11,262 nt of DNA from Planctomycetota bacterium (lineage in GTDB: Bacteria > Planctomycetota > MHYJ01 > JACPRB01), in assembly GCA_016200125.1 (NCBI GenBank), contig JACQFK010000131.1, positions 1-11,262 on the forward strand, read 5' to 3'. Positions within the stretch are counted from its first letter, which is position 1. Each line of letters starts with the position of its first letter. Below, piece by piece: positions 4,523-11,001 of this stretch. The notes under the pieces were generated by a model. The model searched no databases, was not told the origin of the DNA, and saw only the letters and a program-made list of their open reading frames with translations. The translations under genes and the position numbers were made by a program.

Positions 4523-6024
4523 GGAGCATTCCCCGAAAAATAGGCCTGGCACTTCGGCCAGCACCAGTCCGCGACCTTCCGCCCCAGGTCCAGGCCCGCG
4601 ACGTTGTCCGCCTGGATATGGTACCCGCCCATGATGCGCGAAATCCCCGCCATCTGCGCCGTCGCGCTGAAGGTCGGCAGCTTGAGCGTCACCTCGGGCG
4701 TGGCATGGAGATGCTCCGCCGGCTTCCCCTCCCGCGCCTGCATCTGGGGGACGCCGCATTTCGCCTCGGTCAGCTCGCCGGCGACCCTCAACGCGACGGC
4801 CTCGTAGCGGTCGCTCCCCGTGAAGAGCTCCAGCATCCGCGCCGAGGCCGCGCTCGCCGTGCTGTGGCCCGACGGATAGCCGGGGAACGGCGGGGTCACA
4901 AACGTCGAGGGCGAGTAGGGATGCCACTGCTCCGCCGGGATCGTGGCGAAGCCCTTGCAGGGCCCGAAGTAGCCCACGATCTTCTGCCCGCGGTAGAGGT
5001 GGCGGATCAGCGTCCAGGGCCGCGAGCTGTCGTAGACGTACTTCGCCTCCCAACAGGCGATGAAGGCGTCGAAGACGACGTTGGCGACGCAGAAGAAGAG
5101 CTTCACGTCCCGGTCGAGATCGTAGGCGTCGCGCCGCGAGACGTCCTGCGAGAAGCGCAGCCAGTGGCCGGACTGGCCCGTGGACCGCGGCCCGTCGCGC
5201 ATGAACTCGACGATCGCTTTCTGCTCGAGGCTGAGGTTGCCGTTGTAGGCGATGCACTCGTCGACTTCCTTCTTGAGCTGCTCCGTGCCGACCTTGGGAA
5301 AGGGCCCGGGCCGGAACTGGTCGCCGCGCTCCAGCGCGAAGGGCTTCACCCTGCCCCAGTGCGGCGTGAGGAAGTTGACGAAGATCGTCCCGCCCTTCCC
5401 GTCGTCGAAAGGGATCTGCTGCCAGCGGTCGGGGTCGAGGATCTTGTCGGGCGGATTCTTCGGCTGATACCCCGTGGTGTCCGCATACGGCTTGCCGCCG
5501 AACTGATTGGCGCCGTCGTCCTTCCGGTACTCGATGACCGCGGCGGCGGCAAGATGGCCCACGCCCTGCGGCGTCGCGGGGTCGACGGACTTGTCGGCCG
5601 GATCGCAGCCCGCGCCGCGCATCTGACCGTCGATCCACGCGCGGTCCTCGGGATAGAGCCAGACGAGCGCGGCGTGCATCGCGTGGGCGATGGCCTTCTC
5701 CTTGCGGTCGAGCGTCCGCTCCGCCGCCGGCCGGCGCAGCTTGCCCCCGAGGCGGGTCCCCACGGCGACCTCATCGTAGGCGGCCCAGGCGTCGTACATC
5801 GCGGTGACCGCGACCGCCATCTCGCGGGACAGGATCGTGGGGCGAGCCCCGATGCGGTCCACGCAGCGGGCGCTCGCCTCGAGCATCACCTCGAGCCAGC
5901 GGTAGGCGGCGGTCGGCCGGGGATTCGGGGCCTGGTGGATGATCCATCCCGTGTCGGGATCGCGTTGCGCGGGGCCGGCGCAGCCGGCAAGAACGGCGAG
6001 CAGGAAGACCTCCGACCGGCGCAT
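4519..6024 (-). CDS. Vanadium-dependent haloperoxidase / PAP2-like lipoprotein (501 aa)
   Basis: Signal LLAVLAGC with lipobox Cys15 marks an exported, membrane-anchored protein. The C-terminal part carries the full signature of the vanadium haloperoxidase/type 2 phosphatidic acid phosphatase superfamily: K328-x6-R335-P336, P384-S385-G386-H387, and S462-R463-x5-H469-x3-D473. These are the residues that hold vanadate or phosphate, with H469 the axial ligand or nucleophile. Length about 500 aa, with a long helical N-terminal part (about 40-300), resembles the bacterial haloperoxidase-like family and is far longer than plain PAP2 lipid phosphatases. No membrane helices follow the signal. Reaction: halide oxidation by peroxide if vanadate is bound, otherwise phosphatase; the sequence does not decide. 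First gene of a two-gene operon, coupled to the cysteine hydrolase. The ATG at 6024 has a TAGACT box 7 bases upstream. Confidence 0.88.
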   Translation of the reverse strand: MRRSEVFLLAVLAGCAGPAQRDPDTGWIIHQAPNPRPTAAYRWLEVMLEASARCVDRIGARPTILSREMAVAVTAMYDAWAAYDEVAVGTRLGGKLRRPAAERTLDRKEKAIAHAMHAALVWLYPEDRAWIDGQMRGAGCDPADKSVDPATPQGVGHLAAAAVIEYRKDDGANQFGGKPYADTTGYQPKNPPDKILDPDRWQQIPFDDGKGGTIFVNFLTPHWGRVKPFALERGDQFRPGPFPKVGTEQLKKEVDECIAYNGNLSLEQKAIVEFMRDGPRSTGQSGHWLRFSQDVSRRDAYDLDRDVKLFFCVANVVFDAFIACWEAKYVYDSSRPWTLIRHLYRGQKIVGYFGPCKGFATIPAEQWHPYSPSTFVTPPFPGYPSGHSTASAASARMLELFTGSDRYEAVALRVAGELTEAKCGVPQMQAREGKPAEHLHATPEVTLKLPTFSATAQMAGISRIMGGYHIQADNVAGLDLGRKVADWCWPKCQAYFSGNAP

Positions 6025-6031
6025 CCTGAAA

Positions 6032-6037
6032 AGTCTA
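6032..6037 (-). promoter_or_regulatory. -10 box TAGACT of the haloperoxidase operon
   Basis: On the minus strand TAGACT ends 7 bases before the ATG at 6024 and there is no Shine-Dalgarno, so the transcript is probably leaderless. The -35 position would overlap the start codon of the divergent gene. Confidence 0.45.
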
Positions 6038-6047
6038 GCAAATCGGA

Positions 6048-6053
6048 TACAAT
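6048..6053 (+). promoter_or_regulatory. -10 box TACAAT of the divergent membrane protein gene
   Basis: TACAAT lies 6 bases before the ATG at 6060, with CTGAAA (6026-6031) as a fair -35 at 16-base spacing. No Shine-Dalgarno is present. The box is only 10 bases from the opposing -10 box, so the two promoters overlap. Confidence 0.5.
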
Positions 6054-6059
6054 CGGGCC

Positions 6060-6587
6060 ATGTCCGGGGAACTGAGGCTGGGTCTCTCGGGCCGTTCGCT
6101 GGTCTTCGGCGACGGCGCGCCCTTCTGCCTCGTCTGCGGCGCGCGGCCCTTCGCGCGGCGCTCGATCCCCTGCTCGGACGCCGACTACGCGCGGCGGAAG
6201 TCGCAGAACCTCAACTCGATCCTCGAGTGGCTCAATCCCGTGCTCGCCTACCTCAACTGGCGGCGGAAGATGTCGTTCTCGATCGACGCCCCCCTCTGTC
6301 TCCGCCACTTCTGGCGCGGCCTGGCGGGCGAGTTCCTGGTGCTCGGGGCGCTGGCGGCCGCGATCGCCGGGATCTTCGTCCTCTGGGCGAAGGACAAGCT
6401 CCCCTCCGGCCCCAGCGGAATGGGCGCCTGGCTCAAGGCGGGCCTGATCGGCATCGTGCTCGGCGGCGGCTGGCTGATCTCGCGGCTCGGCAAGCCCCGC
6501 CCGATCCTGCCCTGCGACGTGAAGCGCGAGACCGACGACCGGGTCCTGCTGGTCTATCCCGAGGCGGTTCCTAAGCGCGCTACCTGA
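6060..6587 (+). CDS. Membrane protein with N-terminal cysteine pairs, unknown function (175 aa)
   Basis: The cytoplasmic-looking N-terminal part has a CxxC pair at 23/26 (FCLVCGARP), a further Cys38 and then C80-x2-H83 (PLCLRHFW), a spacing that could bind one zinc ion. Two hydrophobic stretches follow, about 91-110 and 125-143, then a short basic tail. The pattern (cysteine-pair header, membrane hairpin) recurs in small uncharacterised bacterial proteins, but I cannot name the family. It is divergent from the haloperoxidase operon across a 35-bp shared promoter region, and its last 8 bases overlap the 3' end of the convergent dicarboxylate carrier gene, with no terminator between them. Confidence 0.72.
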   Translation: MSGELRLGLSGRSLVFGDGAPFCLVCGARPFARRSIPCSDADYARRKSQNLNSILEWLNPVLAYLNWRRKMSFSIDAPLCLRHFWRGLAGEFLVLGALAAAIAGIFVLWAKDKLPSGPSGMGAWLKAGLIGIVLGGGWLISRLGKPRPILPCDVKRETDDRVLLVYPEAVPKRAT

Positions 6588-7881
6588 ACATCATCAGGAT
6601 GAGGAGGACGACGCCGCCGGCCAGCAGCGGCGGGCCGGTCCGCTTCACGATCTCCACCGGCGAGACCTTCACCAGCGTCGAGGAGAACATCACCACCGCG
6701 GCGACCGGCGACATCGTGCGGCCGAACTGCGACGCGACGGCCGCCAGCACGCCCAGGTGGACTGCGCCGGCCGGGTCGGTCTTCGCGACCGTGGGGAGCA
6801 CCGCGTCGCAGAAGCTGATGCAGGGGGCGATGCCCGACCCGGACAGCACCGCCGTCGCCCAGGGGAAGGCCTCGGTCGCCAGCTTGCCCCAGAAGCCCTG
6901 GCCCTTGATCACGCCGACCAGGACGTCGATCAGCTTGACCGCCGTGATGCCCGCGATGAAGCAGCGGCCGGTGATGATGAGCGAGATGATGGTGGCGTAG
7001 GCCTTCCCCATGCCGTCGAAGAAGGTCTTCGCCTGCGCGGAGATCTCCTTCCGGTTGATCAGGAAGGCGAGGATCGTGCAGAAGATCATCGCGTGGGAGA
7101 CCGGCAGGCCGTCCTTGTAGCGGGCGTTCAGCCAAAGCCAGGGCTGGTGGTCGATCCTCGGCATCAGCGCCATGAGGAGCAGGACCGGCAGCGGCGGGAG
7201 CAGCGCCTTCACCAGGTCGATCGGCGGCTCCTCGCCAAGGGCCGCCTGGACCTCCGGCGCGGGCGCTTCGCTCTTCCTCGGGCGGAACAGGATCGTGAAG
7301 ACCGTGACGGCCACCGCGAAGCTGATCAATTCGGGGAGGACCATCGCCTTGAGGACGGCGTCCTGGGCCACGCCCGTGTTGCGCTTGATCGCGAGGAAGT
7401 CCGGCTCGGCCACGTTGAGCAGGTTCCCGCCGCCGGAGCAGCCCAGGACGAGCACCGCGCCCGCCACGGCGGGCGAGACTCCCGCGGCGACCAGGATCGG
7501 GACGAGGATGGGTCCGACGGCCGCCGCGGAGCCGGTCTGGGAGGTAATCGCCGAATTGGTGAGGAATCCCACGATGCAGCCGCCGGGGACGAGGGCCCAG
7601 TTCACCTTCTTGAGCGGCTTCATGAGCAGGCGCACCATCTCCTTGTCGCAACCTCCGGCGGCGAGCACGGCCGAGAAGGCCATCGCGGTGCAGATCGGGC
7701 CGACGTAGGTGACGTCGACCATCGACGAGAGGAAGGCGTCGAAGACCCGGAGCGGATCGAGCGCGGCGGCGCAGAGGGCGAGGCCCGCGCTGAAGAGGAC
7801 CAGCCGGACGTCGAAGCCGCGGATCAGGAAGAAGACGGCGGCCGCGATGATGACGACCGCCAGGACCATCGTCAGGGTCAC
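6580..7881 (-). CDS. dcuC: DcuC-family C4-dicarboxylate carrier (433 aa)
   Basis: Polytopic inner-membrane carrier with about a dozen hydrophobic segments. It resembles DcuC, which in enterobacteria exports succinate during fumarate respiration. Supporting motifs are the conserved SQTGSAAAVGPILVP (114-128), the glycine-rich GCSGGGNLLNVAEPD (147-161), SGSGIAPCISFCDAVLP (347-363) and FGRTMSPVAAVVMFSS (386-401). Length matches the family (about 450). A cytoplasmic loop at about 200-225 splits the two halves. The start is set at GTG 7881 because a TAGCCT box lies 7 bases upstream and the hydrophobic N-terminus begins there; the frame is open to 7956, but that extension is Arg-rich and crosses the promoter. 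The substrate is inferred from family only; related ion-transporter families of the same fold move other organic acids. Confidence 0.82.
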   Translation of the reverse strand: MTLTMVLAVVIIAAAVFFLIRGFDVRLVLFSAGLALCAAALDPLRVFDAFLSSMVDVTYVGPICTAMAFSAVLAAGGCDKEMVRLLMKPLKKVNWALVPGGCIVGFLTNSAITSQTGSAAAVGPILVPILVAAGVSPAVAGAVLVLGCSGGGNLLNVAEPDFLAIKRNTGVAQDAVLKAMVLPELISFAVAVTVFTILFRPRKSEAPAPEVQAALGEEPPIDLVKALLPPLPVLLLMALMPRIDHQPWLWLNARYKDGLPVSHAMIFCTILAFLINRKEISAQAKTFFDGMGKAYATIISLIITGRCFIAGITAVKLIDVLVGVIKGQGFWGKLATEAFPWATAVLSGSGIAPCISFCDAVLPTVAKTDPAGAVHLGVLAAVASQFGRTMSPVAAVVMFSSTLVKVSPVEIVKRTGPPLLAGGVVLLILMMFR

Positions 7882-7888
7882 GCGGCTC

Positions 7889-7894
7889 AGGCTA
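7889..7894 (-). promoter_or_regulatory. -10 box TAGCCT of the dicarboxylate carrier gene
   Basis: On the minus strand TAGCCT ends 7 bases before the GTG at 7881. TTCCCG at 7917-7912 is a weak -35 with 17-base spacing. It supports the shorter start of the carrier. Confidence 0.4.
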
Positions 7895-7935
7895 CCCTCG
7901 ATTCGCCGCGGCGGGAAAGGAAAACGAACTCTCCG

Positions 7936-7964
7936 GTGACGAAGCCCGTTCATCAACCTATGAT
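7936..7964 (+). promoter_or_regulatory. Promoter GTGACG-N17-TATGAT, leaderless
   Basis: GTGACG (7936-7941) and TATGAT (7959-7964) are 17 bases apart, and the GTG start at 7971 follows 6 bases after the -10 box. No Shine-Dalgarno is visible. It drives the two-gene operon of the unknown protein and the TPR protein. Confidence 0.55.
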
Positions 7965-7970
7965 GGCGGC

Positions 7971-8561
7971 GTGGGATTCGGGCACATCTTCGTCAAGGCG
8001 GAGCCGGCCGGCGTGGCGGCGCTCATCGGACGCCACCTCGCCGAAAAGGGCTTCGAGCCGGCGGTCATGACGCCCGCGCTCCATCCCAAGCGGATGAAGG
8101 AGATGCACGAGAATCAGATGCGGCTCTACTGGATCTCGCCGCGCCTGGGCGGCTGGACCGGCATCTTCGAGTTCCGCTACTACAACAACGAGGCGCGCGA
8201 CCGCTGGGGCTACACGGACGACGCGCTCGCGCTGCGGCTCTCGAAGGAGCTGGGCGAGGCCTGGCGCCTCGAGGTCCTTGACGGCGCGGGCTTCTGGCTC
8301 TACGCTCACTGCGTGAACGGCGAGGAGACCGAGGGCCGCGCCTACCAGGACAGTCCCGCGGACCGCACGCTCGACCGCTCCCATCCCCGCTACGAGCTCA
8401 ACCGGATCATCGAGCGAGAGGGCTTCCGCAACATCGGCCTCTCCTACGAGCACATCCCCGGCCCCCAGGTGTCGCCGGTCGAGAACGTCCCCCAGGGTCC
8501 GGAGGGGATCGAGGGGCTCGAGGGATTCCTGCATCTCGCCTACCGGAAGGCGTCGCCGTGA
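7971..8561 (+). CDS. Conserved-looking soluble protein, unknown function (196 aa)
   Basis: I do not recognise the family. The product is soluble, without signal peptide or membrane helix, rich in aromatic and charged residues (LYWISPRLGGWTGIFEFRYY, about 43-62; GFWLYAHCVNG, about 106-116), and looks like an alpha/beta fold. A His-rich middle (MTPALHPKRMKEMHENQ) and a Pro-rich end (HIPGPQVSPVENVPQGPEG) are visible, but no catalytic motif that I can name. The start is GTG at 7971, chosen because the two nearby ATGs are out of frame and the promoter fits a leaderless start. Its TGA overlaps the GTG of the TPR gene in a GTGA junction, so the two products are made together and may act together. 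Confidence 0.75.
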   Translation: MGFGHIFVKAEPAGVAALIGRHLAEKGFEPAVMTPALHPKRMKEMHENQMRLYWISPRLGGWTGIFEFRYYNNEARDRWGYTDDALALRLSKELGEAWRLEVLDGAGFWLYAHCVNGEETEGRAYQDSPADRTLDRSHPRYELNRIIEREGFRNIGLSYEHIPGPQVSPVENVPQGPEGIEGLEGFLHLAYRKASP

Positions 8562-9472
8562 GCGCCGCCCCCGTCGCCACCCCCTGGTTCCAGCCCAAGT
8601 CGAAGAAGCAGTACGCCGTCATGATGCTCATCCTGCTCGGGGCGATCGCCGGCCTCTGGATCGGCGCCGTCTACTACGTGAAGAAGGCGACCGGCGCGAT
8701 GCCCCCGCCGGTGATCCAGAAGGCGAGGAACCTCTTCGAGGAGAAGCGCAACGACGAGGCGATCGCCCTGCTGACCGACACGGTCAGGCAGATCGAGACG
8801 ACGCGCGGCCCCGAGGACCCCTCCCTGGTCAAGCACTTCGACCTGCTGGCGACGATCTACGGCGCGACCAAGCGCGAGTCGGACGCGGAGCCGCTCTGGC
8901 GCCGCTCCTACGAAATGCGCCGCAAGATGCTGGGGCCCGATCATCCGGAGACGCTGGGCAGCGGCGACCGGCTGGCGCTCTCGCTGATCGCGCAGGGCAA
9001 GTACCCGGAGGCCGACCCGCTGCTGCGCAAGTCGCTCGCCCACCGGGAGGGCTACTACGGCGTGGACGACCCCGGGATCCTGGCCTCGCTCAACCACATG
9101 GCGGAGCTCTTCCTGGCGCAGAAGATGTACCGGGAGGCCGAGCCCTTCGCGACCCGCGCGGTGAAGATCGGCCGCGGCAAGACCGGCCTCGTGCCCCCGG
9201 CCTTCGCCGACTCGCTGCGCCAGCTGGGCGCGATCCTCGCCGGCCTGGAGAAGTACGAGGACGCCGCGCCCCTCTACGACCAGTCGATCAAGTACAAGGT
9301 CCGGCAGCTGCCCGACGCGCCGCACATCCCGCCGAAGCAGGGCCAGATCAGCCACGGCGACTTCTCCGACCTCTGCAAGGAGGCCGCCGCCGTCTACCGC
9401 AAGGCCGGCAAGGAGAAGGAGGCGAAGGAGCTCGAGGCGAAGGCCGCGGCCGTTCTCAAGCCCAAAGAATAA
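8558..9472 (+). CDS. Membrane-anchored TPR-repeat protein (304 aa)
   Basis: The start is GTG at 8558, overlapping the previous stop in a GTGA junction. A basic cytoplasmic start (KSKKQY) is followed by one membrane helix (about 20-41), so most of the protein is probably periplasmic, as no lipobox or signal cleavage site is seen. Residues about 52-250 are tetratricopeptide repeats of the kinesin-light-chain type with roughly 42-residue spacing (EEKRNDEAIALLTDTV; LGPDHPETLGSGDRLALSLI; AQGKYPEADPLLRKSL; AQKMYREAEPFATRAV; GLEKYEDAAPLYDQSI), and a further partial one at about 281-300. These arrays serve as protein-binding scaffolds; the partner may be the coupled upstream protein. The C-terminus is Lys/Glu/Ala-rich. 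Function beyond scaffolding is not visible. Confidence 0.85.
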   Translation: MSAAPVATPWFQPKSKKQYAVMMLILLGAIAGLWIGAVYYVKKATGAMPPPVIQKARNLFEEKRNDEAIALLTDTVRQIETTRGPEDPSLVKHFDLLATIYGATKRESDAEPLWRRSYEMRRKMLGPDHPETLGSGDRLALSLIAQGKYPEADPLLRKSLAHREGYYGVDDPGILASLNHMAELFLAQKMYREAEPFATRAVKIGRGKTGLVPPAFADSLRQLGAILAGLEKYEDAAPLYDQSIKYKVRQLPDAPHIPPKQGQISHGDFSDLCKEAAAVYRKAGKEKEAKELEAKAAAVLKPKE

Positions 9473-9476
9473 CTCA

Positions 9477-9506
9477 GGTACCAAGTACCAGGTACCACGT
9501 ACCAGG
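9477..9506 (+). repeat. Left arm of a 30-bp GTACC-rich inverted repeat
   Basis: Made of repeated GTACC units (GGTACCAAGTACCAGG and a variant). It pairs with 9607-9636 at 27 of 30 positions. It starts 5 bases after the TPR gene stop. Confidence 0.85.
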
Positions 9507-9551
9507 GGCAAGAAGACGTAGGGAGTCCCGCCTTTTGCCGCCGGAGATTCT

Positions 9552-9578
9552 GGACGCGAGCGTCCCCCGCGGGGGGAC
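9552..9578. terminator. Hairpins in the centre of the repeat, possible terminator
   Basis: GTCCCCC (9562-9568) pairs with GGGGGAC (9572-9578) across GCG, overlapping an alternative stem GGACGC (9552-9557) / GCGTCC (9560-9565). This lies between the convergent TPR and frr genes, where a bidirectional terminator would be expected, but no T tract follows on either strand. Confidence 0.3.
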
Positions 9579-9606
9579 AGGAGGGGGGAGCGAGTCGGCC
9601 TTCGTA

Positions 9607-9636
9607 CCTGGTCCTTGGTACCTGGTGCTTGGTACC
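9607..9636 (-). repeat. Right arm of a 30-bp GTACC-rich inverted repeat
   Basis: Reverse complement of 9477-9506 with three mismatches, separated from it by 100 bases. It ends 9 bases before the frr stop codon, and one further GTAC unit follows at 9639-9642. Confidence 0.85.
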
Positions 9637-9645
9637 TGGTACTGA

Positions 9646-10206
9646 TCAGACTTCCATCACTTCCTTGGTCTTCTTGTCCACGGCTTCCTGGGCTTTCCCT
9701 TCGTACTCCTTCGTCAGGCGGTCGATCTCGTCGCGGGTGCGCTTGACCTCGTCCTCGGAGATCGACTTCGACTTCTCCTCGGCATCCGCGGTCTGGTTGC
9801 CCTCGCGGCGGATGGCGCGGATCGAGACCTTGGCCTTCTCGCCGTACTCCTTCACCATCTTCGCCATCTGCTTGCGGCGCTCCTCGGAGAGCGGCGGCAC
9901 GGCGAGGCGGATGATCTTGCCGTCCGACTGGGGCGTGATGCCCACCTCGGACTTCTGGATCGCCTTGACGATGTCGTTGAGCACGCTGGGATCGAAGGGC
10001 TTCACCATGATCAGGCGCGGCTCGGGGACCGTGATCGACGCGAGCGACTTGAGCGGCGTGGGGGCGCCGTAGGCGTCGACCTTGAGCTGGTCCACCAGGC
10101 CCGCGGAGGCGCGGCCGGTGCGGACGCCGCGGAGCTCCTCCGAGAGCACCGCGATCGCCTTCTCCATCTTGTCCTCGGCCTCGAGCGCGATGTCGTCGTA
10201 GGGCAT
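9646..10206 (-). CDS. frr: Ribosome recycling factor (186 aa)
   Basis: Splits post-termination ribosomes together with EF-G. Length matches the family (about 185), with domain I helices at about 5-28 and 108-186 and domain II at about 30-105. Family motifs are seen: LRGVRTGRASAGLVDQLKVD (25-44), the YGAPTPLKSLASITVPEPR strand-turn region (46-64), and LSEERRKQMAKMVKEYGEKA (106-125) followed by SIRAIRREGN. The ATG at 10206 is 2 bases after the pyrH stop, so it is co-translated with pyrH; no strong Shine-Dalgarno is seen. It is the last gene of the tsf-pyrH-frr series, followed by the GTACC inverted repeat. Confidence 0.97.
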   Translation of the reverse strand: MPYDDIALEAEDKMEKAIAVLSEELRGVRTGRASAGLVDQLKVDAYGAPTPLKSLASITVPEPRLIMVKPFDPSVLNDIVKAIQKSEVGITPQSDGKIIRLAVPPLSEERRKQMAKMVKEYGEKAKVSIRAIRREGNQTADAEEKSKSISEDEVKRTRDEIDRLTKEYEGKAQEAVDKKTKEVMEV

Positions 10207-10208
10207 GG

Positions 10209-10949
10209 CTATTTCTTCCCCTTCTTCGGGACCTCGGACTCCTCGATGATCGTGCCGATGGCGTCGCCGCTCACCGCCTTCAGGATGTTCCCCTCGCGCC
10301 GGAGGTTGAACACGATGATGGGCAGCCGGTGCTCCATGCACATGGAGATCGCCGTGATGTCCATCACGCCGAGCCGCTGGTTGAGCACGTCGAGGTAGCT
10401 GAGCTTCTCGATCTTCTTCGCCTTGGGGTTCTTGTGCGGGTCGTCGTTGTAGACGCCGTCGACCTTCGACGCCTTGAGGAGCACCTCGCAGCCGAGCTCG
10501 GTGGCCCGCAGGGCCGCGGCCGTGTCCGTCGTGAAGTGGGGGTTGCCGGTGCCGGCCGCCAGGATCACCATGCGGTTCTTCTCGAGGTGGCGCACCGCGC
10601 GGCGGCGGATGTAGGGCTCGGCGACCGAGTGGACCGAGAGGGCCGTCATCACCCGGGTGGGCAGCTGCTCGTGCTCGAGGACGTCCTGGAGCGCGAGCGC
10701 GTTGATGACCGTGGCGAGCATGCCCATCGAGTCGCCGGTGGCCTGGGTCAGGCCGTGGCGGGCGATCGCGCTGCCGCGGATGATGTTGCCGCCGCCCACG
10801 ACGATCGCGATCTGGGTGCCGATCGACGCGGCCTCCTTGATCTGGCGGGCGATGGACTGGACCTCGTCGATGTCGATGCCGGTGTTCCCCTCCTTGCAAA
10901 ACGCCTCGCCGCTGATCTTGAGCAGCACGCGCTTGTACTTGGGGGGCAT
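10209..10949 (-). CDS. pyrH: UMP kinase (246 aa)
   Basis: Phosphorylates UMP to UDP with ATP in pyrimidine nucleotide synthesis; a hexameric cytoplasmic enzyme of the amino acid kinase fold. Visible motifs: YKRVLLKISGEAF (5-17, phosphate-binding Lys and Gly), IVVGGGNIIRG (49-59), TGDSMGMLATVINALAL (71-87), AGTGNPHFTTDTAAALRA (132-149, UMP and ATP contacts) and KASKVDGVYNDDP (159-171). Length is normal. The ATG at 10949 was chosen because the family begins at this point; a TTG 18 bases upstream is in frame but unlikely. No Shine-Dalgarno precedes it; a weak CAATCT six bases before the ATG could be another leaderless promoter. The 52-bp gap to tsf holds nothing else that I can see. Confidence 0.97.
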   Translation of the reverse strand: MPPKYKRVLLKISGEAFCKEGNTGIDIDEVQSIARQIKEAASIGTQIAIVVGGGNIIRGSAIARHGLTQATGDSMGMLATVINALALQDVLEHEQLPTRVMTALSVHSVAEPYIRRRAVRHLEKNRMVILAAGTGNPHFTTDTAAALRATELGCEVLLKASKVDGVYNDDPHKNPKAKKIEKLSYLDVLNQRLGVMDITAISMCMEHRLPIIVFNLRREGNILKAVSGDAIGTIIEESEVPKKGKK

Positions 10950-11001
10950 AGAGGGAGATTGAATCAAAAGATGGGGGTCGTCGCCAGCGGATTCGGCAAT
11001 C

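Noticed and set aside
3207..4529. 440-aa minus-strand frame and 424-aa plus-strand frame over the cysteine hydrolase
   Set aside because: Both are Arg/Gly/Pro/His-rich shadows of the real gene at 3656-4522, whose lipobox and active-site motifs are clear.
6757..8070. 437-aa plus-strand frame over the dicarboxylate carrier
   Set aside because: Shadow composition (D/R/H/G-rich) on the opposite strand of a recognised transporter.
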